Made by a program: the position numbers and the translations under genes
Notes under the pieces: generated by a model
Database searches by the model: none
Told to the model about the DNA's origin: nothing
The model's input: only the letters and a program-made list of their open reading frames with translations
From: Methylococcaceae bacterium
Lineage (GTDB): Bacteria; Pseudomonadota; Gammaproteobacteria; Methylococcales; Methylomonadaceae
Length of the DNA stretch: 59,874 bases
Direction of reading: 5' to 3'
Assembly (NCBI GenBank): GCA_006844585.1
Contig: SPJM01000245.1
Coordinates: 1-59,874, forward strand
Shown: piece after piece, positions 18,274 to 27,661 of the stretch
How positions within the stretch are numbered: position 1 is the stretch's first letter
How the letters are laid out: the number at the start of each line of letters is the position of its first letter

Positions 18274-18726
18274 ATGAATCATCTGGACTTACAAATAGTT
18301 GCGCCGATGAATAATCTGCCCAGTTCTGAACAACTGCAATTATGGGTTGATAAAGCATTAGCAAATTATCAAAAGGATTCTGAAATCGTCATTCGCATTG
18401 TCGATGATGCTGAAAGCGCTGAATTAAATCAACAATTCCGCAATAAAAGCGGTTCGACCAATATATTGAGTTTTCCATTTCAAGCGCCGGAAGGGGTTGA
18501 GTTGGATTTGTTGGGAGACTTAGTCATTTGTGCGCCGTTATTGGAAAAACAAGCATTACAACAAAAAAAACATTTGCATGATCACTGGGCGCATATTGTC
18601 GTCCATGGCGTTTTACATTTATTAGGTTATGATCACATAGAAGAAGATCAAGCCGAACAAATGGAATCGTTGGAAGTAAAAATACTTAAAGAGTTGGATA
18701 TAAAAGACCCTTATCAGGAGGGATAG
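18274..18726 (+). CDS. ybeY: Endoribonuclease YbeY
   Basis: This 150-residue zinc-dependent endoribonuclease acts in 16S rRNA maturation and 70S quality control. The metal motif H-x3-H-x5-H is complete (H111, H115, H121 in HGVLHLLGYDH). The upstream segment NKSGSTNILSFPF is also diagnostic. It follows ybeZ in the standard order and ends four bases before corC. Confidence 0.96.
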   Translation: MNHLDLQIVAPMNNLPSSEQLQLWVDKALANYQKDSEIVIRIVDDAESAELNQQFRNKSGSTNILSFPFQAPEGVELDLLGDLVICAPLLEKQALQQKKHLHDHWAHIVVHGVLHLLGYDHIEEDQAEQMESLEVKILKELDIKDPYQEG

Positions 18727-18730
18727 CAAT

Positions 18731-19579
18731 ATGAGTGACGATAAACCCCCGAGTAGTAGCCAGACGCATCAGAAAAGTTTTATAGACAGAATCGGGCAAA
18801 TTTTAACTGGTGAACCGCAAGATCAGGAAGAACTGCTGGAAATACTGCGAGAAGCGGAAGAGAGACACTTATTAGAGCCGGATGCCTTATCAATGATTGA
18901 AGGCGTACTGCAAGTGAGTGAAATGCGGGTCAGGGATATTATGGTTCCCCGAGTACAGATGGTCGTGGTTCCTAAAGATGCTGAATTGGAGACTATTTTT
19001 CCTTTGGTCTTGGAATTCGGGCATTCGCGCTTTCCGGTGATTGAAGATGATCGCAGTAAAGTTGTCGGCGTTTTGATGGCGAAAGATTTACTCGCTCACG
19101 CATTGCAGAATAAAAAACTGAAAGTTGAAGAAATCATGCGGCAACCGAATGTGGTGCCGGAAAGTAAACGTTTAAATGTGCTGTTGCGGGAATTTCGCAC
19201 CGAACGTCATCATATGGCTATTGTTGTTGATGAATATGGCATGGCGGCCGGTTTGGTTACAATTGAAGATGTGTTGGAACAAATTGTCGGTGAAATTGAA
19301 GATGAGCATGATGCCGATGAGGAAGAATACATTCATCAGCGCAACGGCAAGGAATATACTTTAAAGGCACTGACGCCGATTGAAGAGTTCAACGAATATT
19401 TTTCAGCGGATTTAGATGAAGAAGAATGCGATACAGTAGGTGGTTTTATTGTTCAACAGTTAGAGCATTTGCCTAAGAAGGGCGAAAAACTGGAATTCGA
19501 TCAATTCCGTTTTGAAGTGATCAGAGCCGATAACCGGCGGGTGCATTTGTTGAAATTAAAATTATTGGAAAATAATTAG
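18731..19579 (+). CDS. corC: CorC/YbeX-type CBS-domain protein (Mg/Co efflux family)
   Basis: This 282-residue protein has an N-terminal acidic region, a CBS-domain pair (about 68-190; VRDIMVPRVQM, GHSRFPVIEDD and MAIVVDEYGMAAGLVTIEDV) and a C-terminal CorC/HlyC transporter-associated domain (about 205-280). It is soluble and has no DUF21 membrane part, like E. coli YbeX. The usual name links it to magnesium and cobalt efflux, while in E. coli its gene lies with ybeY and affects ribosome maturation. Its stop overlaps the stop of putA on the other strand by three bases. Confidence 0.92.
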   Translation: MSDDKPPSSSQTHQKSFIDRIGQILTGEPQDQEELLEILREAEERHLLEPDALSMIEGVLQVSEMRVRDIMVPRVQMVVVPKDAELETIFPLVLEFGHSRFPVIEDDRSKVVGVLMAKDLLAHALQNKKLKVEEIMRQPNVVPESKRLNVLLREFRTERHHMAIVVDEYGMAAGLVTIEDVLEQIVGEIEDEHDADEEEYIHQRNGKEYTLKALTPIEEFNEYFSADLDEEECDTVGGFIVQQLEHLPKKGEKLEFDQFRFEVIRADNRRVHLLKLKLLENN

Positions 19580-22500
19580 GTCGAGTTGTTTTTACAAAGC
19601 AAATTCAAATTTCCCCCGACAGCCGCCGTATTGATGCTGATGGCTTGTTCGTTACACAGTCTCCGTAAATAATTCACGCCGCCGGCTTTCGGGCCGGTGC
19701 CTGATAAGCCGGTTCCGCCGAACGGCTGGCTTTCCACTACCGCGCCTACCATATTGCGGTTAACATAGATGTTGCCGATTTGGCTGTGGCGGCAGATATA
19801 ATCAATATTTTTTTGAATGCGGCTGTGTATGCCCATGGTCAATCCGAACTGCATAGCGTTAATGTGTTGTAGTAGCTCAGGGAGTTCATCGGGTTGATAA
19901 CGGAATACATGTAAAATCGGGCCGAATTGTTCTGCTTGTAATTGTTGTAGCTGCGTTAATTCTATGATGGTTGGTGGAAAATAGCGTTGTGCGGATAAAT
20001 TTTCCGCCAGTGGGTATTGATACAATATTTGATTGTCTTTCCTGAATTTTGCTACGTGTTTTTTTAATTGTTTAACGGCTTTGGGGCTGATCAGGGGACC
20101 GATGTCTACATTGATTTCAACCGGATTACCGATAGTCAATTGTTCAGTTGCGCCAATAAGCAGCGGTAACAGGCGCTCCGCTAAATCATTCGGCAAACAT
20201 AAAATGCGTAAGGCGGAACAGCGTTGACCGGCGCTGTTGAAGGCAGATTGAATAACATCTTCAACGAGTTGCTGAGGATGGGCGGAATTATCGGCGATCA
20301 ATACGTTTAACCCTCCGGTTTCCGCAATAATGGGAATGATTTTGGGAAATCGGGCAATTTGTTGATGTATCGATTGCGCTGTAGCGCATGAGCCGGTGAA
20401 AAGCACGCCTGCGATTCGCCCATCATTTAATAATGAGCATCCTACGCTGTTTCCTTGCCCCGGCGTTAATTGCAGAACGTTTTCCGGGATGCCGCTTTGA
20501 TAAAATAATCGACTGCAAAAGAACGCAGTAATAGGCGTATGTTCGGAAGGTTTGGCGATCACGCAATTGCCGGCGACCAGTGCGGCTGCGATTTGGCCGA
20601 TAAAAATGGCGACCGGAAAATTCCAGGGACTGATGCAGATCATGACCCCGCGCCCGTGATAATGAAATTGGTTTTCTTCACCGGTCGGCGACGGTAAGCT
20701 TGAGTCACTGCTTAATAATTGCAATGCTGATTGTGCGTAATAGCGGCAGAAATCAATGGCTTCGCGGATTTCCGAATCGGCGTCGGTTAAGGTTTTGCCT
20801 GCTTCACGAATGCATATGGAAATGATTTCCAAACGATTTTCATCCAATAAATTCGCCATTTTATAGAGATATTCACAGCGACTTGTTAATGTCGATAAGC
20901 GCCATGCCGGGAAAGCTAAGGCGGCAATATCAATAGCGGATTTGATCTGTTCCTGTGTTGTTTCCTGAACTGTGCCTAACGGTAGTTGATTGGCTAATGT
21001 GAATACCGGCTGTTTGTCGCCGAATGTGGTTTCTTTGCCGATTAAAGGAAAACAGGCATATTGTTTTTCATTACTTTTTAGCTTGTATTGTAATTGTTGC
21101 AATAAATCCAGGTCAGCCAGATTGAGGCCTGCTGAATTTTTTCTGGGTGAAAAAATTTCGCCGGGTAAAGCTAAGGGCTGTGCTTTCCATTGTTTGCTCC
21201 TGATTAAACGGACTGGATCTTCACTGAGTGCTTCGGTAGCTATATTTGGATTAGCCAGATTATGTACAAATGAGTTATTAGCGCCGTTTTCTAACAATCG
21301 TCTGACTAAATAAGGCAGTAAATCGTGAAATTGGCCGATCGGCGCATAGATTCGACAAGGTTGCGCCATGCTGTCATGCTGATATAATTCCGCGCCCATG
21401 CCTTGCAGACGTTGAAATTCGTATTGCTGCTGCGCCCCCATATGCTGAATGGCGCTTAGAGTGTGGGCGTTATGGGTGGCTATTTGCGGATAAAACTGTT
21501 CAGGGTGCTGCAGCAACCATTTTGCGCAGGCCAGATAACTGAGATCAGTCGCCGTTTTGTCGGTGAAAACCGGATAATTGCTTAATCCTTGTTGTTGCGC
21601 CCATTTTATTTCGCTGTCCCAATAAGCGCCTTTGACCAGCCGTATCGGAATTCGGCTGCTGGTTTGAGCGGCCAATTCCGTTAGCCAATGCAAAACCGGC
21701 CATGCGCGTTTTTGATAGGCTTGCACAGCTAAACCCAAGCCGTTCCATCCCGCTAAACGCTCATCGCGGCGTAGCCCTGCAAATAATTGTAATGACATCG
21801 CCAGCCGGTGACTTTCTTCAGCATCCAGCGTCAAATTGATATTGGCTTGTTTGGCCGCCTGCGCTAATTGTAATACCGAAGATCGCAGTTTTTGTAAGGC
21901 CTGATTTTGATGAATGGGATGGTAAGTTGCGCACAGCGCGGAAAGCTTAATCGAAATCCCCGGTTTTTCCAGCATGGTTTGATTTTGATGAGTGTCGGCC
22001 AATGCTTGAATTGCCTGCAGATAGGCTTGTTGATAGCGTTGTTCATCCGCTGAAGTTAACGCCGCTTCGCCCAACATATCGAAAGAATAACGCCAAGTTT
22101 GATCATGACCGATTTGTTTAAGCGCGTTAGGTAATGATTCGGCTAAAATGAAATGTTCCGCCAGTAATTGAATGCCGTGTAAAACCGCCTGCCGCATCAG
22201 CGGTAGGCCCAGGCGTTTATCCAGGTTGGCAAGAATATTCGCCACCGGCGGATGGTCGGTCGGCTTGGAATAAGTGGATAGCAGATTGGCGGCGCTGTGT
22301 ATCCACCATAAACTGTCATCCGGTAAATCGGCGAGCCAATCGACGGCTTGTAATTTTTCAGATAAAAGTTGGGTTTGAGTCGCTTGATCGGGAATCCGTA
22401 AAATGGCTTCGGCAAGGCTCATCAATACCTTGCCTTCAGCAGAGTTGAGTTGATAAGTTTGTAAAAATGCCTCGATGACGTTGGCGTTATCCGGTTTTTG

Positions 22501-22647
22501 GCGTATCTCCAAAATCAGTTCTCGGGTTTTTTGAATAATAGGCTCCGCCTGATAATCCGCCAAATACTCCAATAACGGTTTGATCGCTTGCGCTTGCGGT
22601 TGCAAGTAGGCTGGATTGATGTTGCGCCATTTTTCTTCGATAGACAT
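19576..22647 (-). CDS. putA: Bifunctional proline dehydrogenase / delta-1-pyrroline-5-carboxylate dehydrogenase PutA
   Basis: This 1023-residue enzyme oxidises proline to glutamate in two steps with FAD and NAD, channelling the intermediate. The proline dehydrogenase barrel spans about 190-460 (ISIKLSALCATYHP, LTLDAEES, RLVKGAYWDSEIK). The aldehyde dehydrogenase part spans about 550-990 (ISPWNFPVAIFIGQ, AETGG, FNSAGQRCSALR with catalytic Cys). At this length it lacks the N-terminal ribbon-helix-helix DNA-binding domain and the C-terminal extension of E. coli PutA (1320). It is the short form and should not repress its own gene. It lies 33 bases after the ACT-protein gene and is probably cotranscribed with it and the decarboxylase. 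Confidence 0.95.
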   Translation of the reverse strand: MSIEEKWRNINPAYLQPQAQAIKPLLEYLADYQAEPIIQKTRELILEIRQKPDNANVIEAFLQTYQLNSAEGKVLMSLAEAILRIPDQATQTQLLSEKLQAVDWLADLPDDSLWWIHSAANLLSTYSKPTDHPPVANILANLDKRLGLPLMRQAVLHGIQLLAEHFILAESLPNALKQIGHDQTWRYSFDMLGEAALTSADEQRYQQAYLQAIQALADTHQNQTMLEKPGISIKLSALCATYHPIHQNQALQKLRSSVLQLAQAAKQANINLTLDAEESHRLAMSLQLFAGLRRDERLAGWNGLGLAVQAYQKRAWPVLHWLTELAAQTSSRIPIRLVKGAYWDSEIKWAQQQGLSNYPVFTDKTATDLSYLACAKWLLQHPEQFYPQIATHNAHTLSAIQHMGAQQQYEFQRLQGMGAELYQHDSMAQPCRIYAPIGQFHDLLPYLVRRLLENGANNSFVHNLANPNIATEALSEDPVRLIRSKQWKAQPLALPGEIFSPRKNSAGLNLADLDLLQQLQYKLKSNEKQYACFPLIGKETTFGDKQPVFTLANQLPLGTVQETTQEQIKSAIDIAALAFPAWRLSTLTSRCEYLYKMANLLDENRLEIISICIREAGKTLTDADSEIREAIDFCRYYAQSALQLLSSDSSLPSPTGEENQFHYHGRGVMICISPWNFPVAIFIGQIAAALVAGNCVIAKPSEHTPITAFFCSRLFYQSGIPENVLQLTPGQGNSVGCSLLNDGRIAGVLFTGSCATAQSIHQQIARFPKIIPIIAETGGLNVLIADNSAHPQQLVEDVIQSAFNSAGQRCSALRILCLPNDLAERLLPLLIGATEQLTIGNPVEINVDIGPLISPKAVKQLKKHVAKFRKDNQILYQYPLAENLSAQRYFPPTIIELTQLQQLQAEQFGPILHVFRYQPDELPELLQHINAMQFGLTMGIHSRIQKNIDYICRHSQIGNIYVNRNMVGAVVESQPFGGTGLSGTGPKAGGVNYLRRLCNEQAISINTAAVGGNLNLLCKNNST

Positions 22648-22680
22648 TAATCCATCCTTACACTGTTTTCGAAATCAGGT

Positions 22681-23076
22681 TCATGCCACCAACACATCGG
22701 CGATGAGTTGCAGCGTTTCTTCGCTACGTTCTGCAGAAATGGCGACTAAACCGACTTCTTCATTGCGTTGTATAAAGCGGATGCTGCGCAAACCTATTCC
22801 GGCGTTGGTAAAACGACGGGTAATCCGCGCTAAAGCGCCGGGTTGGTTTTTTAGTTTTACTAATATCGCGTCTTCGGTAACGATTTTCAGGTTTTCAAAT
22901 GGGTGTAATAATTCCAGAGCGTGGTCATATTGATCTACTTCCAGGACGATGATGACCATGCCGCCCACTAAATGCGCATCCAGATTTTCTATGTTTATTT
23001 TATGCTGGGCAAGCGTTTCGCTAATGTCGGATACGATGCCCAGATAATTATCGGCAATCAGAGTCATTTGTTTCAT
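22681..23076 (-). CDS. Tandem ACT-domain protein
   Basis: This 131-residue protein consists of two ACT domains. The first is about 1-65 (TLIADNYLGIVSDISETLAQ, INIENLDAHLVGGMVIIVLEV). The second is about 70-131 (VKLKNQPGALARITRRFTNAG, GLRSIRFIQRN). Such stand-alone ACT pairs usually bind an amino acid and regulate an enzyme. It overlaps the stop of the decarboxylase gene by one base (TAATG), so the two are translationally coupled. A role as an amino-acid-sensing partner of the decarboxylase or PutA is inference from position. Confidence 0.85.
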   Translation of the reverse strand: MKQMTLIADNYLGIVSDISETLAQHKINIENLDAHLVGGMVIIVLEVDQYDHALELLHPFENLKIVTEDAILVKLKNQPGALARITRRFTNAGIGLRSIRFIQRNEEVGLVAISAERSEETLQLIADVLVA

Positions 23077-24236
23077 TAGGCTACCTCTTGATCAAGTTGC
23101 CGTATATCTTGAATGAACCGGTCGATATGGTTGCGACTGACATGCGACATGGTAATTAAGTGCGCGAAATCCTTTTCCGTGGCGATTTGCCAACGTTTCA
23201 AGATGATTTCGGGAACTTTGCGGCGAGCAAAAACGACGGTAATGGAATTGGGGTTTCGCCAAGCTTCAATTCCGATTGCGCGTAGTTCTGCTATGGCGTA
23301 ATCGGCTATTTCTATACAGCGCTGACAGATTTTTTTGAAGCCGTCGAAGCCTTTTGTATTGATGGCGTACCAGAGAAATAAAGGAGTGATGGCGTTTCGC
23401 GAACCCGAAATTGTAGTGTCAAAAGTGCCGATGTATTCAATCGCCCGGCTAATGCTATCGACATGTTTTTTTCGCGCCAAAGCGATGCCGCAGGGTAACG
23501 GCGAACCGATCATTTTGTGACCGCTGATCGCAATACTGTCGATGTCGGCATCAAAACCAAAGCTTTCCGCGCCTTCTATAAAGGGTAGCAGCATACCGCC
23601 TAAAGCTGCGTCACAATGAATATAGTAATGCTTGATCGATAATTGCTTAAGAATTTGTTTAATATTTTCAATATTATCGACGGCGCCGGTCATGGTGGTG
23701 CCGATATTGGCGAATATGATTGCCGGGAGGTCACGGTGGATTTTCAAGGTTTCAAATAAATCCCGATAATCAATTTCACCGTTGTATTGACTGCGGATTT
23801 GAATACTTCGGGCGTTGACCATGCGCAATATTTTCGGTACGCTGTAGTGAGTGGCTTCCGAATAGTAAAGCATGCCTTGCGGAAACAATTCCCTGGCTAA
23901 GTAAATGCCGTACATATTACCTTCAGTACCGCCGTTGGTGACATACCCCCAAACCTCAGCCGCATCAGCGCCGCATAATCGGGCAAAAAAATCTACGACT
24001 TCGCGTTCAAATTGATGGGAGTTCAAATGATAACGACTGGCGCGAAAAGGATCGCCGACATTATTCATGGGTAATTGTAAAAATTGAAACAAAGTTTGAT
24101 AATCAAACTCACGCGTACAAGGATAACCCAGAAAATGATCTGCTTCATTTTGCAAAAAATGCAGATGTTTATTTAATTTCTGAATTTTATCAGCCGTCAA
24201 TGGACGCATTTCTTCAGAATTTAATACCTCGTTCAT
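23076..24236 (-). CDS. hdc: PLP-dependent group II decarboxylase, probable histidine decarboxylase
   Basis: This 386-residue fold-type-I PLP enzyme has TNGGTEGNMYGIYLARE (phosphate-binding region), HYSVPKILRM (ring-stacking His), HCDAALGG (PLP-pyridine Asp) and the Schiff-base lysine K241 in SGHKMIGSPLPCG. These motifs and the length near 380 match the PLP-type histidine decarboxylases of Gram-negative bacteria. Serine decarboxylase is a close alternative. GGAGG lies five bases before the start. It is first in an apparent decarboxylase-ACT-putA unit. Substrate is predicted only from family resemblance. Confidence 0.78.
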   Translation of the reverse strand: MNEVLNSEEMRPLTADKIQKLNKHLHFLQNEADHFLGYPCTREFDYQTLFQFLQLPMNNVGDPFRASRYHLNSHQFEREVVDFFARLCGADAAEVWGYVTNGGTEGNMYGIYLARELFPQGMLYYSEATHYSVPKILRMVNARSIQIRSQYNGEIDYRDLFETLKIHRDLPAIIFANIGTTMTGAVDNIENIKQILKQLSIKHYYIHCDAALGGMLLPFIEGAESFGFDADIDSIAISGHKMIGSPLPCGIALARKKHVDSISRAIEYIGTFDTTISGSRNAITPLFLWYAINTKGFDGFKKICQRCIEIADYAIAELRAIGIEAWRNPNSITVVFARRKVPEIILKRWQIATEKDFAHLITMSHVSRNHIDRFIQDIRQLDQEVA

Positions 24237-24490
24237 AACACCTCCAAAACCGCAAAGATATTTCGCTTAAACATTTGATTGCATACCGCCTTTCTAAGCA
24301 ATGCATTGCAAATGTTTAGCTGTTTAGAATAGAGAAAAGACGGGTGAGTTCCGGTTTGGAATATTAATTTGAGATGATGCTGATTAATGCTTGTTTTTAT
24401 TGGGAAAATATTTTTTTAGAATAGAGCTGTAGAATGAAAGTCATAGTCGGTTTTGAGTCAGAGGTCGATTTTATGATAATTCATAGTCAA

Positions 24491-24518
24491 TTGACATGAT
24501 GTAGACTAAGATTATTAT
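24491..24518 (+). promoter_or_regulatory. Sigma-70-type promoter for the TMEM43-like gene
   Basis: A perfect -35 TTGACA (24491-24496) is followed after 16 bases by the -10 TATTAT (24513-24518, five of six consensus bases). It sits 28 bases before the start codon. The 309-base gap 24237-24545 is the divergent intergenic region with the decarboxylase operon. Beyond this promoter nothing else clear was seen there. Confidence 0.6.
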
Positions 24519-24545
24519 TTATGCTCAATTCATTGGAGATCTGCT

Positions 24546-25700
24546 ATGGATAACGATTCCTATACTGAAGTCACTAGCCAAGGTTGGTTTAGCCGCATCG
24601 GCGAATCTATCAAAGGAATATTGTTTGGATTTTTTCTTTTTATCGCCGCTTTCCCATTGCTCTGGTGGAATGAAGGCCGTTCCGTGGAGCGCTATAAAAC
24701 CTTGAAAGAAGGGCAAGGTTTGGTGGTCAGTATTTCCGCAGATATTGTAGAATCGGCTAATCAGGATAAATTAGTGCATCTGCAAGGGCTGGCGGTGACC
24801 GAAGAAGTATTGAACGATGAAGAATTCGGCGTTTCCGCTAATGCCATTAAGCTGAAAAGGAACGTGTCGATGTATCAATGGCGGGAAAATGTGAAAACAG
24901 AAACCCGCGAAGAGGTCGGCGGCACGAAAACTACGACCAAGACTTATTCTTATGTTAAACAATGGAGCCAGTCGCCGATAAATTCTTCCCAATTTAAAAA
25001 GCCCGGCTATGATAACCCGCCGATGTTGTATCACAGTAAAGTGCTGGAAGCCAAGCATGTGACTTTGGGCGATTTTAAGTTGAATGCTTCGCAAATCAAT
25101 CGCATTGGAGGTGAAAATACGGTCAGTTTGCATAGTGTTGAAATGCCTGCGCAATTGGGTGGTAAAAAGGTGAGTCTAGTGGATAATAATTTCTATCTGG
25201 GCGATTTTCCAGGGGAACCTGTGATCGGCGATTTAAAAATCGGTTTCACTCAGGTGGGCGACAGCGAAATCAGTCTAGTGGCGCAACAATTGAATCAAAG
25301 TTTTGGGCCTTATCAAACTGAAGCCGGTGGAACCATCGATTTATTAAAAATGGGATTGATGGATGCGGAAGCCATGTTTGCCGCCGCACATAAGGAAAAT
25401 ACTTTGTTAACCTGGGGCATACGTATTGGCGGAACGCTAGTGATGTGGTTTGGTTTATCATTGATTTTTAAACCATTATCCGTAGTGGGGAGCGTATTGC
25501 CATTGTTGGGCAATTTGCTGGCGATGGGAACCGGCATATTCGCTTTCTTGATCACACTTCCCTGTGCTTTGATAACCATCGCTTTAGCCTGGGTTTACCA
25601 CCGCCCTATACTGGCCGGAGTGTTGATTGCAATTGCCGTGGCGGCAATTATTGCAATTAAATTTATGCCGAAACGCGAGCCGGTATTAGCGCAAAACTAA
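24546..25700 (+). CDS. TMEM43-family membrane protein
   Basis: This 384-residue protein has one N-terminal membrane helix (about 25-45) and the family segment LLWWNEGRSVERYKTLKEG. A large soluble domain with the family motif VSMYQWREN follows, then four hydrophobic helices near the C-terminus (about 293-375). It matches TMEM43/LUMA, a nuclear-envelope protein family in animals that also occurs in bacteria with unknown function. It is monocistronic, with its own promoter. Its stop overlaps the stop of the convergent secreted glycosidase-like gene. Confidence 0.85.
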   Translation: MDNDSYTEVTSQGWFSRIGESIKGILFGFFLFIAAFPLLWWNEGRSVERYKTLKEGQGLVVSISADIVESANQDKLVHLQGLAVTEEVLNDEEFGVSANAIKLKRNVSMYQWRENVKTETREEVGGTKTTTKTYSYVKQWSQSPINSSQFKKPGYDNPPMLYHSKVLEAKHVTLGDFKLNASQINRIGGENTVSLHSVEMPAQLGGKKVSLVDNNFYLGDFPGEPVIGDLKIGFTQVGDSEISLVAQQLNQSFGPYQTEAGGTIDLLKMGLMDAEAMFAAAHKENTLLTWGIRIGGTLVMWFGLSLIFKPLSVVGSVLPLLGNLLAMGTGIFAFLITLPCALITIALAWVYHRPILAGVLIAIAVAAIIAIKFMPKREPVLAQN

Positions 25701-26986
25701 TCGCATAAAGTATCGGAAAGACGTTGAAAATCCGTTAACCAGGGCTGTTCGCCGTTGAAGGCGGCGTCGGCGTCTTGAGTATACAGCTCAAAATAGCGAG
25801 TTTCCCAAGTTTCATTGGCCCATTCCATAGCGCTGATCGGGTTGCCGCCGGTAACCTGATTGCCGCTGGTGAATGGTTGATCCCAGGAAGTCAACATTTG
25901 AAAACCGGTATAAACTTTATCTACTGCGTAGCTAATCGGACTGGCTTGACCATCGGGATTCGGGCCGAATTTTTCAACGTCGTTAATATCGCTATGTTGT
26001 AAATTTTCCTGTAAAACGATAATGGAAGGGTTGTCCGGCGCGCCGAATTCAGCGGCAATTTTATCCAATAATTCAGTCCATAAAGGATTAACGGCATCGT
26101 CATCTTGCACCGGCCAAATCATGACCTGATGAACGATATTCGGAAAGATGAGATGATGCATGCGCATATTATCCAATGTCGCGGTTATCAGTTTTTGCCG
26201 GCTGTAATCCGGCCAGTTTTCTACCTGAAACCCTATTTCTCTTATTCTTCCCCAACCGACCAGCGAAAATAACACTTGATCCAGCAAAGGGTGATCAGCC
26301 AAACGGATGTCTGCGCCCTGGTAACTCATTTGATGATCGGCTAACGCTTGCAACATAGCCTGTTGACGCTCCAGACTGTAGGCGTCCCAGGGCAAAGGGC
26401 GGGAACAGCCGTCTTCATCAGCGCAATCGCCGGAATGGCGCGGATTCGGACCGAACCAGGTCCAGTTCGCTATTGCATTTTCAGCGATATGATCCGGTTC
26501 GCTGCCGATTAATTGTAGGGTTAATGTTTGCTTTAAGGCTTCAAGCTCCAGCAAAATATTTTCAATTGCCGAAAAATCATAGACGCCGGATGATTTTTCA
26601 ATATCCGTCCAGCCGATACGTAACACATAGCCCTTTACAAAATCATAATCACGCATGCCGCCGAAACTCAGGGACCCGTTTCTATCGCTGCGAGTGCTTA
26701 ATAAATGGATGCCGCAAGGTTGTTCAAAAACGGGTTCCGGTTCAGGTTTTGGATGCGGCGATAAATCATAATCTTCCCAGGCATCTTCTCTATCGCGCAG
26801 GCAGCGGCGCGGCAAGCGGCTTTGTTTGTGAGTCGTTTGTTTCGGATTGAAAAACGCTTGCCGAGCGCTGGGTTTTATATATTCGTCATCATCTTCATAT
26901 TCTGCCAAAACGAAGGGCGGAAATAAGAATAGGGTGAGGATGGCGCTGGATAAAACGAGAAAATGATTGAATTTGAAAATTGCCAT
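25697..26986 (-). CDS. Secreted glycoside-hydrolase-like protein
   Basis: This 429-residue protein has a clear signal peptide (MAIFKFNHFLVLSSAIL, cleavage near VLA-EYE). ATG 26986 follows GGAG by five bases and is preferred over the longer reading from 27046. After a low-complexity acidic/proline linker (about 30-75) the body resembles a TIM-barrel glycoside hydrolase of the GH42/GH5 type: LRIGWTDIEKSSGVYDFSAI, LQLIGSEPDHI and a late SAMEWANETWETRYFELY. I could not place catalytic glutamates with certainty. Function and substrate are unknown. Confidence 0.6.
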   Translation of the reverse strand: MAIFKFNHFLVLSSAILTLFLFPPFVLAEYEDDDEYIKPSARQAFFNPKQTTHKQSRLPRRCLRDREDAWEDYDLSPHPKPEPEPVFEQPCGIHLLSTRSDRNGSLSFGGMRDYDFVKGYVLRIGWTDIEKSSGVYDFSAIENILLELEALKQTLTLQLIGSEPDHIAENAIANWTWFGPNPRHSGDCADEDGCSRPLPWDAYSLERQQAMLQALADHQMSYQGADIRLADHPLLDQVLFSLVGWGRIREIGFQVENWPDYSRQKLITATLDNMRMHHLIFPNIVHQVMIWPVQDDDAVNPLWTELLDKIAAEFGAPDNPSIIVLQENLQHSDINDVEKFGPNPDGQASPISYAVDKVYTGFQMLTSWDQPFTSGNQVTGGNPISAMEWANETWETRYFELYTQDADAAFNGEQPWLTDFQRLSDTLCD

Positions 26987-27260
26987 ATCGACTCCATGAA
27001 AAGTTAACGCGTTGTATAAAAAACAAAAACAAGCTACTCCAAGCATAGGCGAAGTGAATGTTAAATTGGGTTGTCGTTTGGTAATAATTGATAACTAAGA
27101 TGTAAAATTTTGTAACAATTCCGAAAATTGATATGCGAATAGCTAACGTCATGTGCTAAATTTAGAAAATACAAAGAATAGCGAACAGTAATGAGGACTT
27201 TGCAATTATAATAAAACTGAGTCCACTTTCTTGTAGTGGTTTTCAAATGGTTGTAAACAA

Positions 27261-27623
27261 ATGACAAAGAAAATATTAATCGTAGATGATGATGAGTTTT
27301 ATCGCTCCTTATTAGTAAAAGCTTTAGATGCTTTCGGTTTTGAAGCGGTCACCGTCAATAACGGTTACGAGGCGATGAAGATATGTGAAAATCACCTTTT
27401 CGATTTGATTATCACTGATATTTTTATGCCGGATATGGACGGATTGGAGTTGATAAAAAATATTTCCAGTCGGAAAACGCCTATTCTCGTTATTTCGGGA
27501 GCTAATGCGGTCGGCGTTGATTATTTGAAAACTGCGATGATGTTTGGCGCAAGCGATGTTTTATACAAACCTATTGAATTTGATATTTTACAGGAGAAAA
27601 TTGATCGCTTGATTTCTCAATAA
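27261..27623 (+). CDS. Single-domain response regulator (CheY-like receiver)
   Basis: This 120-residue protein is a bare receiver domain. It has the acidic pocket DDD (residues 9-11), the phospho-acceptor D53 in IITDIFMPDMDG, the switch residue S in LVISGAN and the conserved K in VLYKPIEF. No output domain follows, so it acts by protein contact or in a phosphorelay. It precedes the spermidine-synthase-like gene by 38 bases and a roadblock protein lies further on, so the three may form one unit. The partner kinase is not adjacent. Confidence 0.92.
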   Translation: MTKKILIVDDDEFYRSLLVKALDAFGFEAVTVNNGYEAMKICENHLFDLIITDIFMPDMDGLELIKNISSRKTPILVISGANAVGVDYLKTAMMFGASDVLYKPIEFDILQEKIDRLISQ

Positions 27624-27661
27624 GTCTTTTTCTATTTGATTAACTTTTAGCCTCAGGAAAC

